DNA of 64,000 nt. It comes from Burkholderia sp. Ac-20365. Lineage in GTDB: Bacteria; Pseudomonadota; Gammaproteobacteria; Burkholderiales; Burkholderiaceae. The stretch covers positions 1-64,000 of the forward strand of contig NZ_JAAGPI010000008.1 of assembly GCF_017104715.1 (NCBI RefSeq). Reading direction: 5' to 3'. The notes beneath the pieces were generated by a model. It had not been told where the DNA came from. It did not search any database and saw nothing but the letters and a program-made list of their open reading frames with translations. Numbering within the stretch: the stretch's first letter is position 1; each line of letters opens with the position of its first letter. Shown here in pieces: positions 52,060-61,431 of this stretch. The translations under genes were made by a program, and so were the position numbers.

Positions 52060-53622
52060 TCAGCCCGTCGTCGCGCGCAGCGACGGCAACAGCGTCCGTC
52101 CTTCCTGCGCAGCCGGCTCCGGCCAGCGCAAACGCTCGACGGAAATCTGCCGTTGCGGCGCTTCGCTGACGAACGCATCCAACGTGTCACGAATATCGCG
52201 ATCGATGAAATCGGCACGTTCCGCGTCGATCAGCACCGTCGCGCGATCCGGAATCTGCCCGAGGCAATGCGTGAGCATCGGCTTCGACAGGAAGGTCGCG
52301 TCCTTGCGCAGCACCAGCAGATAGTGATCGTCGTGGCGTGTCAGCGTGAACGTGCGCGACAGGTTCGCGCGCATCGCGAGCAGCGCGCTTGTGGCGATAC
52401 CGATGCCAATGCCGATCAGCAGATCCGTCGCGAGCACGCCGCCGATCGTCGCCGCGAACGGCACGAAGCGGTCGACGCCCTCGCGTGCCATCGACGCAAA
52501 CAGCGCCGGCTTCGCGAGCTTGTAGCCGGTGTGAATCAGGATCGCCGCGAGACACGCGAGCGGAATCAGGTTCAGCACGGTCGTCAGCGCAAACACGCTC
52601 GCCAGCAGCAGCACGCCGTGAATCACCGCCGACATGCGCGTCTGCGCACCCGCATGCACGTTCGCCGAGCTGCGCACGATCACGGCCGTCAGCGGCAGCC
52701 CGCCCAGCACGGCCGCCACCATATTGCCGACGCCCTGCGCCTTCAGCTCGCGATCCGGCGACGCGCGGCGGCGCTTCGGATCGATCTGCTCGACGGCTTC
52801 GAGGCTCAGCAGCGTTTCGAGACTCGCGACGATCGCGAGCGTCATCGCGACACGCCAGACGTCGGCGTCGACGAGCTGCGTGAAATCGGGCATCGAGATC
52901 GCGCCCGTCAGCGCCGCGAACGAATCGAGCGACGCCAGCGACACGCGATGCTCAGTCGGCAGCGACAGCGCGGGCGCGAGCACGTCGAGCGCAAGCGTCG
53001 CGCCGATGCCGAGCGCAACGGCGGCAAGCGGTCCCGGCACCATGCGCACGATCGCATAACGCTTCGCGCGCGGCGTCTCCCAGAGGAACAGCATCGCCAC
53101 CGATACGACGGCGAGCACGAGCGACACCAGCGTCACGTCGCCGAACGGCGTCGCCAGCGTGCCCGCATGCGGGACGGCGGCGTCAGCGCCGCTCACGAGT
53201 CCCATGCCGAGCGGAAGCTGCTTGACGATCAGGATGATGCCGATCGAAGCCAGCATGCCCTTGATGACGGCCACGGGCACGAAGCTCGCGAGCCGCCCCG
53301 CGCGCAGCAGGCCGAAGCCGACCTGCAACGCGCCCGCAATCAGCACCGCACAGAGAAACGCGGAAAAGCTGCCGAGCGATGCGATCGCCGACACGACGAT
53401 CACGACGAGGCCCGCGGCCGGCCCGCTCACGCTCAGATGCGAGCCGCTCAACAGCGCGACGACGAGTCCGCCGACGATACCGGACACCAGCCCGGCAAAC
53501 GGCTCGACACCGGACGCAGTGGCGATGCCCAGACATAGCGGCAACGCGACGAGAAACACGACGATCCCAGCGAAGACATCGCTACGCAGGGTCGATAGAC
53601 GGGAGACAGGTGGAGTGTGCAT
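52060..53622 (-). CDS. SulP-family anion transporter, probable bicarbonate carrier
   Basis: 520 residues with 10-12 membrane helices (VFAGIVVFLVALPLCLGIA, SGPAAGLVVIVVSAIASLGS). A short STAS-like C-terminal domain ends with VLIDAERADFIDRDIRDTLD. SulP proteins move sulfate, bicarbonate or other anions. Because the carbonic anhydrase gene lies just upstream in the same direction (123 bases), bicarbonate is the most likely substrate. The ATG at 53620-53622 gives MHTPPVSRLSTLRSDV. Confidence 0.88.
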   Translation of the reverse strand: MHTPPVSRLSTLRSDVFAGIVVFLVALPLCLGIATASGVEPFAGLVSGIVGGLVVALLSGSHLSVSGPAAGLVVIVVSAIASLGSFSAFLCAVLIAGALQVGFGLLRAGRLASFVPVAVIKGMLASIGIILIVKQLPLGMGLVSGADAAVPHAGTLATPFGDVTLVSLVLAVVSVAMLFLWETPRAKRYAIVRMVPGPLAAVALGIGATLALDVLAPALSLPTEHRVSLASLDSFAALTGAISMPDFTQLVDADVWRVAMTLAIVASLETLLSLEAVEQIDPKRRRASPDRELKAQGVGNMVAAVLGGLPLTAVIVRSSANVHAGAQTRMSAVIHGVLLLASVFALTTVLNLIPLACLAAILIHTGYKLAKPALFASMAREGVDRFVPFAATIGGVLATDLLIGIGIGIATSALLAMRANLSRTFTLTRHDDHYLLVLRKDATFLSKPMLTHCLGQIPDRATVLIDAERADFIDRDIRDTLDAFVSEAPQRQISVERLRWPEPAAQEGRTLLPSLRATTG

Positions 53623-53745
53623 GGTATCCGCAAGGTCGAGTTGGGCCACGCCGCGCGGCGACATGCGCCGGCGGCTCGATGGTCGTATCCGTGTAAACCG
53701 TGAAAGGCGTGAGTTACTGTGAAATAACGCGTTGAGCGGTAGTCG

Positions 53746-54411
53746 TTACGCCGCGTCGCGCACGGCGAGCGCTTCGTGCGCGTGCGTGTGCGCTTCTGCG
53801 TGCATGCCGGCAATCTCCCGTGACTCGTCCATATCGGTCAGTTGCGTGAGCAAGCCTTCGCGCAGCCCGAAAATCCAGCCATGCACGTGAGGCGGCTGCG
53901 GCGCGCGCCGCACGATGGGCGATTCGCGCAGCAGCCGCACCTGCTCGATCACATTCAACTCCGCGAAGCGATCGACGCGCTCGTCGAAATCCGCAATCGC
54001 AAGCAGTTCGTCGCGATGGCGTTCAGCCAGTTCGCGCAATCCGGCGATACGACGGTTCACGACGGGCAACGCATCCGAAGGCGGCGACAGCGCGGCGCGC
54101 ACGCCGCCGCAATGATGATGTCCGCAGATGATCACGTGCTCGACCTTCAGCGCATGTACCGCGTACTCGATCACGCTCGATGCATTGCCGTCGTCGGATG
54201 TGTAGAGATTCGCGATGTTGCGATGGACGAACAGTTCGCCCGGCTGCGCATTGGTGATGCGCTCGGCGGGCACGCGGCTGTCGGAACAACCGATCCACAA
54301 GATGCGCGGCTGCTGGCCGCGCGCCAGATCCGTGAAGAACTCGGGCTCGCGGTTCAAGACTTCCTGCGACCACGCTAGATTGGACAGCAATAGGCGTTTC
54401 GGATGATTCAT
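53746..54411 (-). CDS. Beta-class carbonic anhydrase
   Basis: 221 residues. Zinc ligands Cys42, Asp44 (WIGCSDSRVP), His98 and Cys101 (CGHHHCGGVR), with Arg46 of the active-site dyad. These positions equal those of the E. coli enzyme Can. It interconverts CO2 and bicarbonate in the cytoplasm. A good ribosome site (GGCAGGAG) precedes the ATG. Probably co-transcribed with the SulP carrier, to supply or capture bicarbonate. Confidence 0.95.
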   Translation of the reverse strand: MNHPKRLLLSNLAWSQEVLNREPEFFTDLARGQQPRILWIGCSDSRVPAERITNAQPGELFVHRNIANLYTSDDGNASSVIEYAVHALKVEHVIICGHHHCGGVRAALSPPSDALPVVNRRIAGLRELAERHRDELLAIADFDERVDRFAELNVIEQVRLLRESPIVRRAPQPPHVHGWIFGLREGLLTQLTDMDESREIAGMHAEAHTHAHEALAVRDAA

Positions 54412-54802
54412 CAATCGTGCTCCTGCCGGGTTCTGGATTGAACGGAGTCTGTCCATCGCGGACAAACGCGATGTGATTACGAAAAGCTTACGGCAAGAAG
54501 GTTCCGAAAAAAAATCAACAAAAATCATTTGATGCCGGCTGCATCCGATGCCCGGAAAGCGTGCAACCATGCGGCTCTCCGGGTTTTTATGTCGATTGCG
54601 TGATGGGCTGCACCGCAATGAAGCAGCGCGCATGTCTGGCAGGGTCAGGGAATTGATTTTTGTCAAACCTGTCACGTTTGACAGATTTGTCAATGACACG
54701 AACGCGCGGCGATGCGTCGTGAGTCGATGGGCGGCGATCAGCAGGTGTGAAGCCCTCGAGCGAGGGCTTCGACGTCAGTCAGTCAATCTGAAGCGCGCAG
54801 CA
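54412..54802. other. Intergenic region rich in hairpins upstream of carbonic anhydrase
   Basis: Nearly 390 bases with no gene. It holds CATCGCG-N6-CGCGATG (54454-54473) and a terminator-like CCCGGA...TCCGGG followed by TTTTT (about 54549-54587, plus strand). It also holds TGTCAAAC-N7-GTTTGACA (54661-54683) with extra TGTCA/TGACA words, and a perfect GAAGCCCTCG-AG-CGAGGGCTTC hairpin (54749-54770). The terminator-like part on the plus strand has no gene before it, so a small RNA is possible. The TGTCAAAC palindrome looks like an operator for the carbonic anhydrase gene. Confidence 0.4.
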
Positions 54803-55180
54803 TTACCGCGCGCTGACTTCGATGGAATCGACGCGGTTCGGATAGAACGCAACGTGTTCCCTGATCTGCGCGACCGCGTCGTAGGGGCTTTCGTAACTCC
54901 ACACCGCATTGACGGCACGCTCGCCGCCGGCAGGAATGCTGTAATAACTGCATTCGCCCTTGTACGGGCAATAGGTCGAATGATCGGTGCGTTCGAGCAG
55001 CGACATATCGACGTCCTTGCGCGGAATGTAGAGCACTTCCGGATACGACGCTTCGTGGAAAGACAGCGCATCGGTGCTGTCGGCGATCTTGCGTCCTGCC
55101 ACCGACACGACCACGCGAGATCCGCTCTTTTCAATCGTGATGGGATGTTCGGGGCCGGGAATCTTCACTGTCTTGTCCAT
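54803..55180 (-). CDS. DUF427 domain protein
   Basis: 125 residues. MDKTVKIPGPEHPITIEKSG, YPEVLYIPRKDVDMSLLERT, HSTYCPYKGECSYYSI and WSYESPYDAVAQIREHVAFY are the standard DUF427 blocks. A small beta-rich fold of unknown biochemical role. ATG at 55178-55180. Confidence 0.9.
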   Translation of the reverse strand: MDKTVKIPGPEHPITIEKSGSRVVVSVAGRKIADSTDALSFHEASYPEVLYIPRKDVDMSLLERTDHSTYCPYKGECSYYSIPAGGERAVNAVWSYESPYDAVAQIREHVAFYPNRVDSIEVSAR

Positions 55181-55696
55181 TGCGTCGTGTCCTTGCGAGG
55201 GAAACAGGTTGGGGCCGGGCGGCGAAATACCGTCCGAGTATGGACGCCCTCGAAGCGATGTCAAGACGAGACCCCGCGCGATGTGGTGGCTATCTGGTCG
55301 TTTCTGTCGCGATCCGAGTGCATATGCATCGGCGGACAGCCCGATGCCGCAAGCGATTGCCGCGATTTGACGTTTGCTCGCCGTCCCATTGTTTGATTTA
55401 GATAAATTGAGTGTTCATTTAGCTGGCATTTATCTGCTTCTGGCGAGCCGTTAGCATGCACGCCATGTGACCGGTGGTAAATGCCGGCCGCGAAAGCTGA
55501 TTGCCACGCTGTGATGCAGCGTGAAGCCGCTCCAATCGTTCGCCGTGATGGCGCAGCGACGTGCGGCGCATGCGTTTTCGCCCGCGCGCAGGCAGCTGTG
55601 TTTTGCAGCTGCCGGGTGGCCATCAAAAGCAGAACGTAAGGTTCTGCGCGACCCGATGAGCCGTCTCGACGGGCCATGCTTTAACGAGGAGTCGAC
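55181..55696. other. Intergenic region and structured leader before the DUF3331 gene
   Basis: About 515 bases between divergent genes. The part near 55390-55435 is AT-rich and could hold promoters. Two strong hairpins lie before the DUF3331 start: GGCAGCTG-N7-CAGCTGCC (55591-55613) and GCAGAAC-N5-GTTCTGC (55629-55647). They suggest a structured leader RNA. No gene is supported here. Confidence 0.45.
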
Positions 55697-56275
55697 GTGA
55701 GCAGGATTGGAACTGCAACAGCCGCTACGGCTGAACCCAGGCCTCGCGCCCACGCAAACCGGCGCGCGAGCGGCGAGCCGGAAGTGCGCCGCAAGGAAAC
55801 GCTGTACGCCGGCCTCCCATCCGAGGTTGCTGGCGGCGGCGCGCTCGCCTCGTCCGCGCTGCGCGACCCTTGGGCCGCGACTATTTCGCGGCTGGGCAAG
55901 TCGCCCGCGCAGGACATCAAGCTTGTGTCGTCCGACAAATGCGACAAGGGTGCGTGTTCCGCGCGCCCGGCCCGCCGCAACACTACGGCAGAACGCGCGC
56001 AAGCGGCGACGGACCAGCACAGCGGTGCCGTGATCACGTTCGTCGAACGCTTCGGCGCGAAGTCGATTTCGATCACGTGGCGCGACTCGACGGCAGGCCG
56101 TTATACCGAGCAACTGTGGGTGCGCCGTATCGCCCGCTCGCGCGGCGTGTGTGCGCTGACGGGCGCGAACATCGTGCGCGGCGATGCCGTGTACGGACCG
56201 TTCAGCCGTCCCACGAGCCGCCCGCGCAACATGTCGCAGATGATCCTCGCCGACCAGCTCGACGACCTCGAATGA
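55697..56275 (+). CDS. DUF3331 domain protein
   Basis: 192 residues, GTG start after ACGAGGAG. The N-terminal half is low-complexity; the C-terminal domain (about 105-180) contains GAVITFVERFGAKSISITWR and RSRGVCALTGANIVRGDAVY, the DUF3331 pattern. This family is largely limited to Burkholderiaceae. The C..T....GDAVY core resembles a small zinc or nucleic-acid binding knuckle, which is only a guess. Confidence 0.85.
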   Translation: MSRIGTATAATAEPRPRAHANRRASGEPEVRRKETLYAGLPSEVAGGGALASSALRDPWAATISRLGKSPAQDIKLVSSDKCDKGACSARPARRNTTAERAQAATDQHSGAVITFVERFGAKSISITWRDSTAGRYTEQLWVRRIARSRGVCALTGANIVRGDAVYGPFSRPTSRPRNMSQMILADQLDDLE

Positions 56276-56379
56276 TCGACGCAGCGCGAACGCGCTACAC
56301 TTCGGACGCGCACGCCTCGCGTGCCATGCGCCGCCCCCGCTGACGCGCCGGGCGGCGCTTTACGTTCCGGAGACCTGTC

Positions 56380-57390
56380 ATGGCTACGCAAGCCGGTCGG
56401 GCGCACACGCCGCCTGTCACGCTGCACTCCGCATCGTCGGCGACGATCGACGGGACCACCAGCACGAGTGCAATGGACCGCTTCGGTTCGCTCAATGTGT
56501 TCGTGCGCGCAGCCGAAACCCGCAGCTTCACGGAAGCAGGCCGCCAGTTGGGCATATCGGCATCGGCGGTCGGCAAGGCCATTTCGCGGCTGGAAACACG
56601 GCTCGGCGCACGTCTCTTTCATCGCAGCACGCGCAGCATCACGCTCACGAATGAAGGCGCGCTGTTCCTCACGCGTTGTCAACGCATCTTCGAAGAAATC
56701 GAAGCTGCCGAGAGCGAACTGGCGCATGCGCATGCCGCACCGCGCGGACAGTTGCGCGTGAGCATGCCGATGGTCACGAAGCTCATGATGCCCGTGATCG
56801 GCGAGTTCATGAAGGCGTACCCGGAGATCATGCTGGACATCGACTTCAGCGACCGTGTCGTCGATGTGATCGAAGAAGGCTTCGATGTCGTAATGCGTAC
56901 GGGCGACGTCAACGACTCGCAGTTGATCACGCGCACGATGGGCACGTATGTGCATCTGATCGTCGCGTCGCCCGAGTATCTTGCGAAACATGCGCCGCTC
57001 ACCGCGCCTGAGGCGCTCGTGCATCACGCGTGCCTTCAGCATCGTTTTCCGACCACGGGCAAACTGCGCCGCTGGCCGCTGGAACGCGATGGCGAATCGA
57101 TCGATGTGGACCTGCCCACGACAGCCGTCGCAACAGCAGTAGAGCCGTTGATCGCGATGGCCGAGCAAGGTCTTGGCCTTGCATGCGTGCCGGACTTCAC
57201 GGTGCGTGTGCAGGTGGAGAACGGCACGCTCGTTCCCGTGCTGCGAGAATACTCGGGCGCGCTCAGCGTATTTCGCGCACTGTGGCCGTCGGGCGGGCAA
57301 CTGACGCCGAAGGTGCGCGCCTTCGTCGACTTCATGAGCGCGCATCTCTTCGCCGTCGAACCCGCCAGGGCACACGCGCGCAACGAATGA
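56380..57390 (+). CDS. LysR-family transcriptional regulator
   Basis: 336 residues. An N-terminal extension of about 30 residues precedes MDRFGSLNVFVRAAETRSFT and the winged helix (QLGISASAVGKAISRLETRL). The effector domain follows (LRVSMPMVTKLMMPVIGEFM, EGFDVVMRTGDVNDSQLITR). The subtype with FDVVMRTG is often involved in sensing small aromatic or redox compounds. A GGAG site supports the 56380 start; an alternative is 56473. Its target is unknown; a YbaK-like gene follows in the same direction. Confidence 0.9.
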   Translation: MATQAGRAHTPPVTLHSASSATIDGTTSTSAMDRFGSLNVFVRAAETRSFTEAGRQLGISASAVGKAISRLETRLGARLFHRSTRSITLTNEGALFLTRCQRIFEEIEAAESELAHAHAAPRGQLRVSMPMVTKLMMPVIGEFMKAYPEIMLDIDFSDRVVDVIEEGFDVVMRTGDVNDSQLITRTMGTYVHLIVASPEYLAKHAPLTAPEALVHHACLQHRFPTTGKLRRWPLERDGESIDVDLPTTAVATAVEPLIAMAEQGLGLACVPDFTVRVQVENGTLVPVLREYSGALSVFRALWPSGGQLTPKVRAFVDFMSAHLFAVEPARAHARNE

Positions 57391-57445
57391 TCGAACGTAC
57401 AATGTGTGCGCGTTGTTTTCGTCCGCTCACTGCTCACAGGTCACC

Positions 57446-58000
57446 ATGCTTTCGCACGAACCGCTTCAGAAGCTCGACATCATCGCGCCCGATCAGATCG
57501 GCGCACATCTGCCCGCACACGTCGCCGCATCGATTGAAGGCCGCGACATCGTCGTGTTCTCCGTCACCGACGACGCATCCGATACAGCCGACTTCAGCGC
57601 GCGCTACGGCTTCCCGATGGAAGACTGCGCGAACACGATCGTCGTCAAGTACAAGAAGGATGGCGGCGAACATCTGGCCGCGATCGTGACGCTCGGCTCG
57701 TTGCGGCTCGACGTCAACGGCGCCGTCAAAGCCGTGCTTGGCGCAAAGCGCATTTCGTTCGCGCAGCGCGAGATCGCGACGCAAGAGAGTGCAATGGAGT
57801 TCGGCGGCATCACGGCGTTCGGCCTGCCCGCGAGCTGGCGCATTCTCGTCGATGCCGCCGTGATGCAACGCCAGCAAGTGGTGATGGGCGCAGGCGTGCG
57901 CGCGGCGAAACTGTTGCTCGCGCCGTTGGTGCTCGAACAAGTCGAGCGCGTCGAAGTCGCACAACTGACGTTGCCGCCCGACGCGCCCGAAGCGGTTTAA
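57446..58000 (+). CDS. YbaK/EbsC-like (aminoacyl-tRNA deacylase) family protein
   Basis: 184 residues. The pattern NTIVVKYKKDGGEHLAAIVT, LRLDVNGAVKAVLGAKRISF, AQREIATQESAMEFGGITAF and GLPASWRILVDAAVM follows the YbaK/ProX editing fold, with the conserved Lys in VVKYKK. Such proteins hydrolyse mischarged tRNAs such as Cys-tRNA(Pro). The start is ATG 57446. Probably read from the LysR transcript. Confidence 0.8.
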   Translation: MLSHEPLQKLDIIAPDQIGAHLPAHVAASIEGRDIVVFSVTDDASDTADFSARYGFPMEDCANTIVVKYKKDGGEHLAAIVTLGSLRLDVNGAVKAVLGAKRISFAQREIATQESAMEFGGITAFGLPASWRILVDAAVMQRQQVVMGAGVRAAKLLLAPLVLEQVERVEVAQLTLPPDAPEAV

Positions 58001-58038
58001 ACCATCCCAGGCTGAACGCGCAATCCTAGCGTGCGCAC

Positions 58039-58638
58039 TCAGCCAAACAGCTTCGCCGCCGTCTTCGCCACCAGTTCACCCTGATGCCGCGCGCCTTCGA
58101 GATCGATCGCGCTGGGCTGGCGCGAGCCGTCGGCGGCTGCGATGGTCGTGGCGCCATACGGCGCGCCGCCCACGATCTCCGTCATGTTCATCATCCCCTG
58201 ATGGCTGTACGGCAAGCCCACGATGATCATGCCGAGATGCATCAGGTTCGTGATGATCGAGAACAACGTGGTCTCCTGCCCGCCGTGCTGCGTCCCCGTC
58301 GATGCGAACGCCGCGCCCACTTTTCCGTTGAGCGCGCCGCGCAACCATAGCCCGCCCGTCTGATCGAGAAACGCCGCCATCTGCGACGACATGCGCCCAT
58401 AGCGCGTGCCCGTTCCAACCACGATGGCGTCGTATTGTTCGAGTTCGGCGACCGTCGCAACCGGCGCCTGCTGATCGAGCTTGAAGTGCGACTTCTTCGC
58501 AATCTCTTCGGGCACGGTCTCCGGCACGCGCTTGATGTCGACCTGTGCGCCCGCACTGCGCGCGCCTTCTGCAATGGCTTCCGCCATCTGTTCGATGTGC
58601 CCGTACGACGAGTAATAGAGAACGAGAACCCTGGCCAT
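58039..58638 (-). CDS. wrbA: NAD(P)H:quinone oxidoreductase, WrbA type
   Basis: 199 residues of the flavodoxin-like fold. [20 protein letters not shown] is the FMN phosphate loop. [20 protein letters not shown] and [19 protein letters not shown] are the WrbA insert and isoalloxazine contacts, followed by [11 protein letters not shown]. It reduces quinones by two electrons. ATG at 58636-58638 after CAGGAGA. Confidence 0.95.
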   Translation of the reverse strand: MARVLVLYYSSYGHIEQMAEAIAEGARSAGAQVDIKRVPETVPEEIAKKSHFKLDQQAPVATVAELEQYDAIVVGTGTRYGRMSSQMAAFLDQTGGLWLRGALNGKVGAAFASTGTQHGGQETTLFSIITNLMHLGMIIVGLPYSHQGMMNMTEIVGGAPYGATTIAAADGSRQPSAIDLEGARHQGELVAKTAAKLFG

Positions 58639-58900
58639 TGCGATCTCCTGACGAGAGAGCGAAGCGGGCATGCTTCGCGTTGAGAGAGACTTGCATCGAT
58701 TGCCGTGCCGCTCACGATACTACCGACAGATCATGCGTGTCTTTGCAGCCGCCGCTGCATTGCATCGACACGCGCGCCACGCCACAACCTTTACGCCCCG
58801 TTACACAAGCGACATCGTCGTTTCACCTGCACGCACAACGGGCCCCTAGAATGCCCTCGGCTGATTCACAGCTCATTCGCAGAACACTGAAGGAGAACAC

Positions 58901-59467
58901 ATGATCCGTTTGCCCATCGCTTCCATCGTCTGTGCATCCACGACTACTCTGTTGCTGTTCGCATCGGCGGTGAATGCGCAAACCACGCAACCGGCACAGG
59001 CTGCGCCGGCCGCTGAGTCCGTGCGGCTGCACGCGGCCGACCAGACCTTCATCAACGACGGCACGCAGGCCGTCGCAACGCAGCGCGATGCCGCGCGCAT
59101 CGCGACGTCGCGCTCGACGGACCGCGACGTGAAGGCTTTCGCCGAAAAAGTCGCCGCCGACAATCTCACGATCGCCAACGCGCTGCGCGCAGCGAGCCCG
59201 CGCGGCGTCGACGTGCCGCACAACAACCCGGATACGGCCACGCTCGACAGCATCAAGAACCTGCGCGGCGGGGACTTCGACAAGGCGTATATCGAGCAGA
59301 TCGCATTGAGCGGCGAGCAGAAAACGCTGTCGGCGTTCCAGGCAGAGATTGCGTCGGGACGCGATGCGCAACTGAAAGAAGCAGCGCAGAAAGCACTGCC
59401 CACCATTCAGGCGCAATACGCGGCTGCGCAGGAACTCGCGAAGCGCAAGCATCTCGCGACGCAGTAA
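58901..59467 (+). CDS. DUF4142 secreted protein
   Basis: 188 residues. Signal peptide (SIVCASTTTLLLFASAVNAQ) and a ferritin-like four-helix DUF4142 domain: QTFINDGTQAVATQRDAARI, STDRDVKAFAEKVAADNLTI and AQYAAAQELAKRKHL. Function unknown; often stress-related. Strong ribosome site (GAAGGAG). Confidence 0.9.
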   Translation: MIRLPIASIVCASTTTLLLFASAVNAQTTQPAQAAPAAESVRLHAADQTFINDGTQAVATQRDAARIATSRSTDRDVKAFAEKVAADNLTIANALRAASPRGVDVPHNNPDTATLDSIKNLRGGDFDKAYIEQIALSGEQKTLSAFQAEIASGRDAQLKEAAQKALPTIQAQYAAAQELAKRKHLATQ

Positions 59468-59489
59468 CGCTTCTGGTAGTACGTAGAGC

Positions 59490-59520
59490 AAAAAGCGCAT
59501 CGTCCGCGATGCGCTTTTTT
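59490..59520. terminator. Bidirectional terminator
   Basis: AAAAAGCGCATCG-TCCG-CGATGCGCTTTTTT lies between convergent genes, with T or A runs on both sides, and serves both the DUF4142 and MgtC genes. Confidence 0.9.
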
Positions 59521-60227
59521 CATTCGGGCGTCGGTTCCACTTCCTTCGCGGACCAGCTCACGCTCGACACACTCTTCTCCATGCTGATCCGGCTCGCCAT
59601 CAATTCGAGCTTCGCCTGATCCTTCGGATGCATGCGCAAGGTCGCCGTCACCTGGATGCGCGACGGATCGTCTTCGACGTCTTCGCTCGTCAGGCTCTGA
59701 AATGACAATGGTTGCGAATACATCGAGTTCGACAGCACGGTGCGAATATGGATCTCATCATGTTCGCGGCACACCACAGTCAGCACATATTCGCGCACGA
59801 GATCCGCGCTCGACACCGGCGTCGCGTTGATCGCGCGGCTCACTTCGCGCAGCACCGTGTTGGTCACGAGCACGACGACGGTGCCCGCCAGCGCCGGCCC
59901 ATAATGCCCCGCGCCGCACAACACGCCGACCGCCGCCGAACACCACAGCGTCGCGGCCGTGTTGATCCCCTGGATCGAGCCTTTGTCGCGCATGATGACG
60001 CCGCCGCCCAGAAAACCGACGCCCGACACCACATACGCGGCGATCTGCGTGACGCCCGCCACGCCGTTGCCTGTCAGCATGCCGAGCGTGACGAACAGGC
60101 ATGCGCCGCTCGCCACGAGCGTGATGGTGCGCAAGCCCGCCGTGCGCTGGCGCATCTGACGTTCGAGACCGATTGCCACGCCGCACGCGAACGCGGCGAG
60201 CAGCCTCCAGATGAAATCCGCTGACAT
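59520..60227 (-). CDS. MgtC/SapB-family membrane protein
   Basis: 235 residues. Four or five membrane helices with the family blocks FACGVAIGLERQMRQRTAGL, LFVTLGMLTGNGVAGVTQIA, YVVSGVGFLGGGVIMRDKGS and NTAATLWCSAAVGVLCGAGH. A C-terminal soluble ACT-like domain follows (VCREHDEIHIRTVLSN). Homologues modulate magnesium or F-ATPase function in macrophages. Start uncertain: 60227 (MSADFIWRLL) matches the usual family start but has no strong ribosome site; an ATG at 60281 is possible. Confidence 0.88.
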   Translation of the reverse strand: MSADFIWRLLAAFACGVAIGLERQMRQRTAGLRTITLVASGACLFVTLGMLTGNGVAGVTQIAAYVVSGVGFLGGGVIMRDKGSIQGINTAATLWCSAAVGVLCGAGHYGPALAGTVVVLVTNTVLREVSRAINATPVSSADLVREYVLTVVCREHDEIHIRTVLSNSMYSQPLSFQSLTSEDVEDDPSRIQVTATLRMHPKDQAKLELMASRISMEKSVSSVSWSAKEVEPTPE

Positions 60228-60625
60228 GTCGTTGTTTGCAGGTTGAGACAGAAGCCACGTTGGATGAACCCGGTTGCTCATGCCGGAGCATGAAGACGAC
60301 AGGCTGAGGCCGCTGTGTATCACCGCTGTGTGACGCGGATATGTTGCGCGACCAGAAAGCGCGGTTTTGGTCACCGTCGTGTCCGCCGGCCGAGAAAATT
60401 CAACTCGCATAAGATCCGCTGCGTGGTCAATTTCACGCCGGAATCCGCCAAAACGCTGAGGCAACCTCTCCGTTTTCATCCCCTCTCACGGTCAGAGTTT
60501 CCGACCGGGCGCCATTCCTGAGTCAAGTTTCCCGATTTGCCAAACGTTTGCGGATTGCATATCAAGTTCGACGCGTCGGTGCCGACAAACCCGAAATAGC
60601 GTCAACGACTTCCTGGGAGCGGTTC

Positions 60626-61003
60626 GTGAAACAGCTTGCGATTTGTATGGTTCTCGCCGTGATGGCCGGCTGCGCGCAACTGCCTGCCAATACGGCGTCG
60701 CAGACGGACAAGCCGCCTGTGTCGACGGATGTCATCAACTTTACGATTCCGCCCGACGCGCTCGGCGCACGCGATCCGCAGCTCTCATCGGTGCTGGCCA
60801 AGGCAGGCGCGCTGGCGGCCGCGCAGAAGCAGCCGACCACCATTCTCGTGACGGCGCTCGGCCAGGACCTGCCGTACCTGAACCAGGCGATCTGGCGCGG
60901 CGTGCCGTCCCAGCATCCCGCGAAGCTCAGCCTCGAGAACCTGACGGCGGGCGCGAACCAGCCGTATAGCGTGTCGATCCGTCCAACGGCCGCGACGCCA
61001 TGA
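60626..61003 (+). CDS. Small lipoprotein of a lytic-transglycosylase operon
   Basis: 125 residues. GTG start after GGGAGCGG. Lipoprotein signal QLAICMVLAVMAGCAQ, then VSTDVINFTIPPDALGARDP and ILVTALGQDLPYLNQAIWRG. No family recognised. It overlaps the next gene by an ATGA junction; the three-gene set (lipoprotein, small secreted protein, transglycosylase) resembles auxiliary genes of pilus or secretion systems. Confidence 0.7.
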   Translation: MKQLAICMVLAVMAGCAQLPANTASQTDKPPVSTDVINFTIPPDALGARDPQLSSVLAKAGALAAAQKQPTTILVTALGQDLPYLNQAIWRGVPSQHPAKLSLENLTAGANQPYSVSIRPTAATP

Positions 61004-61398
61004 AGGGAAGCTACGTCATGTTCCGCACCGCCATTCTGAGCACGAGCTTCGCGCTCGCCACCCTCACTAGCCAGGGCGCGCACGCAGGCCAACCCGCCGT
61101 TGCCGGCGCGCTGTCGGCAAACGGCGCAACGGGCGGTGCGCCCGCCACGACGGCAGCGGCAGCGTCGGCGTCCGCCGACAAGGTCTACCCGCCGCTGCCC
61201 ACGCTCGCGATGCTGCCGCCCTCCACGGGCGACGACGACGAGCCGGTTGCACCGAAGCCCACCGCGAAAAAGCGCAAGGTGCGCGCCGCCGTCGACTTGC
61301 GGCCGACCGCGCCCGCACCACGCCTCGTGGTGTCCGAGGCTTCGCGCACCTATCTGCGCACGGTCGACAAGCAGCTCGAACTCGCGCTAGCCAGATAA
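61000..61398 (+). CDS. Small secreted Ala/Pro-rich protein
   Basis: 132 residues. Signal peptide (MFRTAILSTSFALATLTSQG after MKGSYV), followed by a low-complexity Ala/Pro/Lys region. The conserved-looking end is LRPTAPAPRLVVSEASRTYL. It overlaps the previous gene by four bases and is followed by the transglycosylase after 33 bases. Function unknown. Confidence 0.6.
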   Translation: MKGSYVMFRTAILSTSFALATLTSQGAHAGQPAVAGALSANGATGGAPATTAAAASASADKVYPPLPTLAMLPPSTGDDDEPVAPKPTAKKRKVRAAVDLRPTAPAPRLVVSEASRTYLRTVDKQLELALAR

Positions 61399-61431
61399 CC
61401 ACTGATCAGCGAACCCAACGGAGCGTCACAC

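Noticed and set aside
51787-53538. A 583-residue plus-strand frame opposite the SulP gene.
   Set aside because: Antisense shadow of the SulP transporter, made mainly of Arg, His and Gln.
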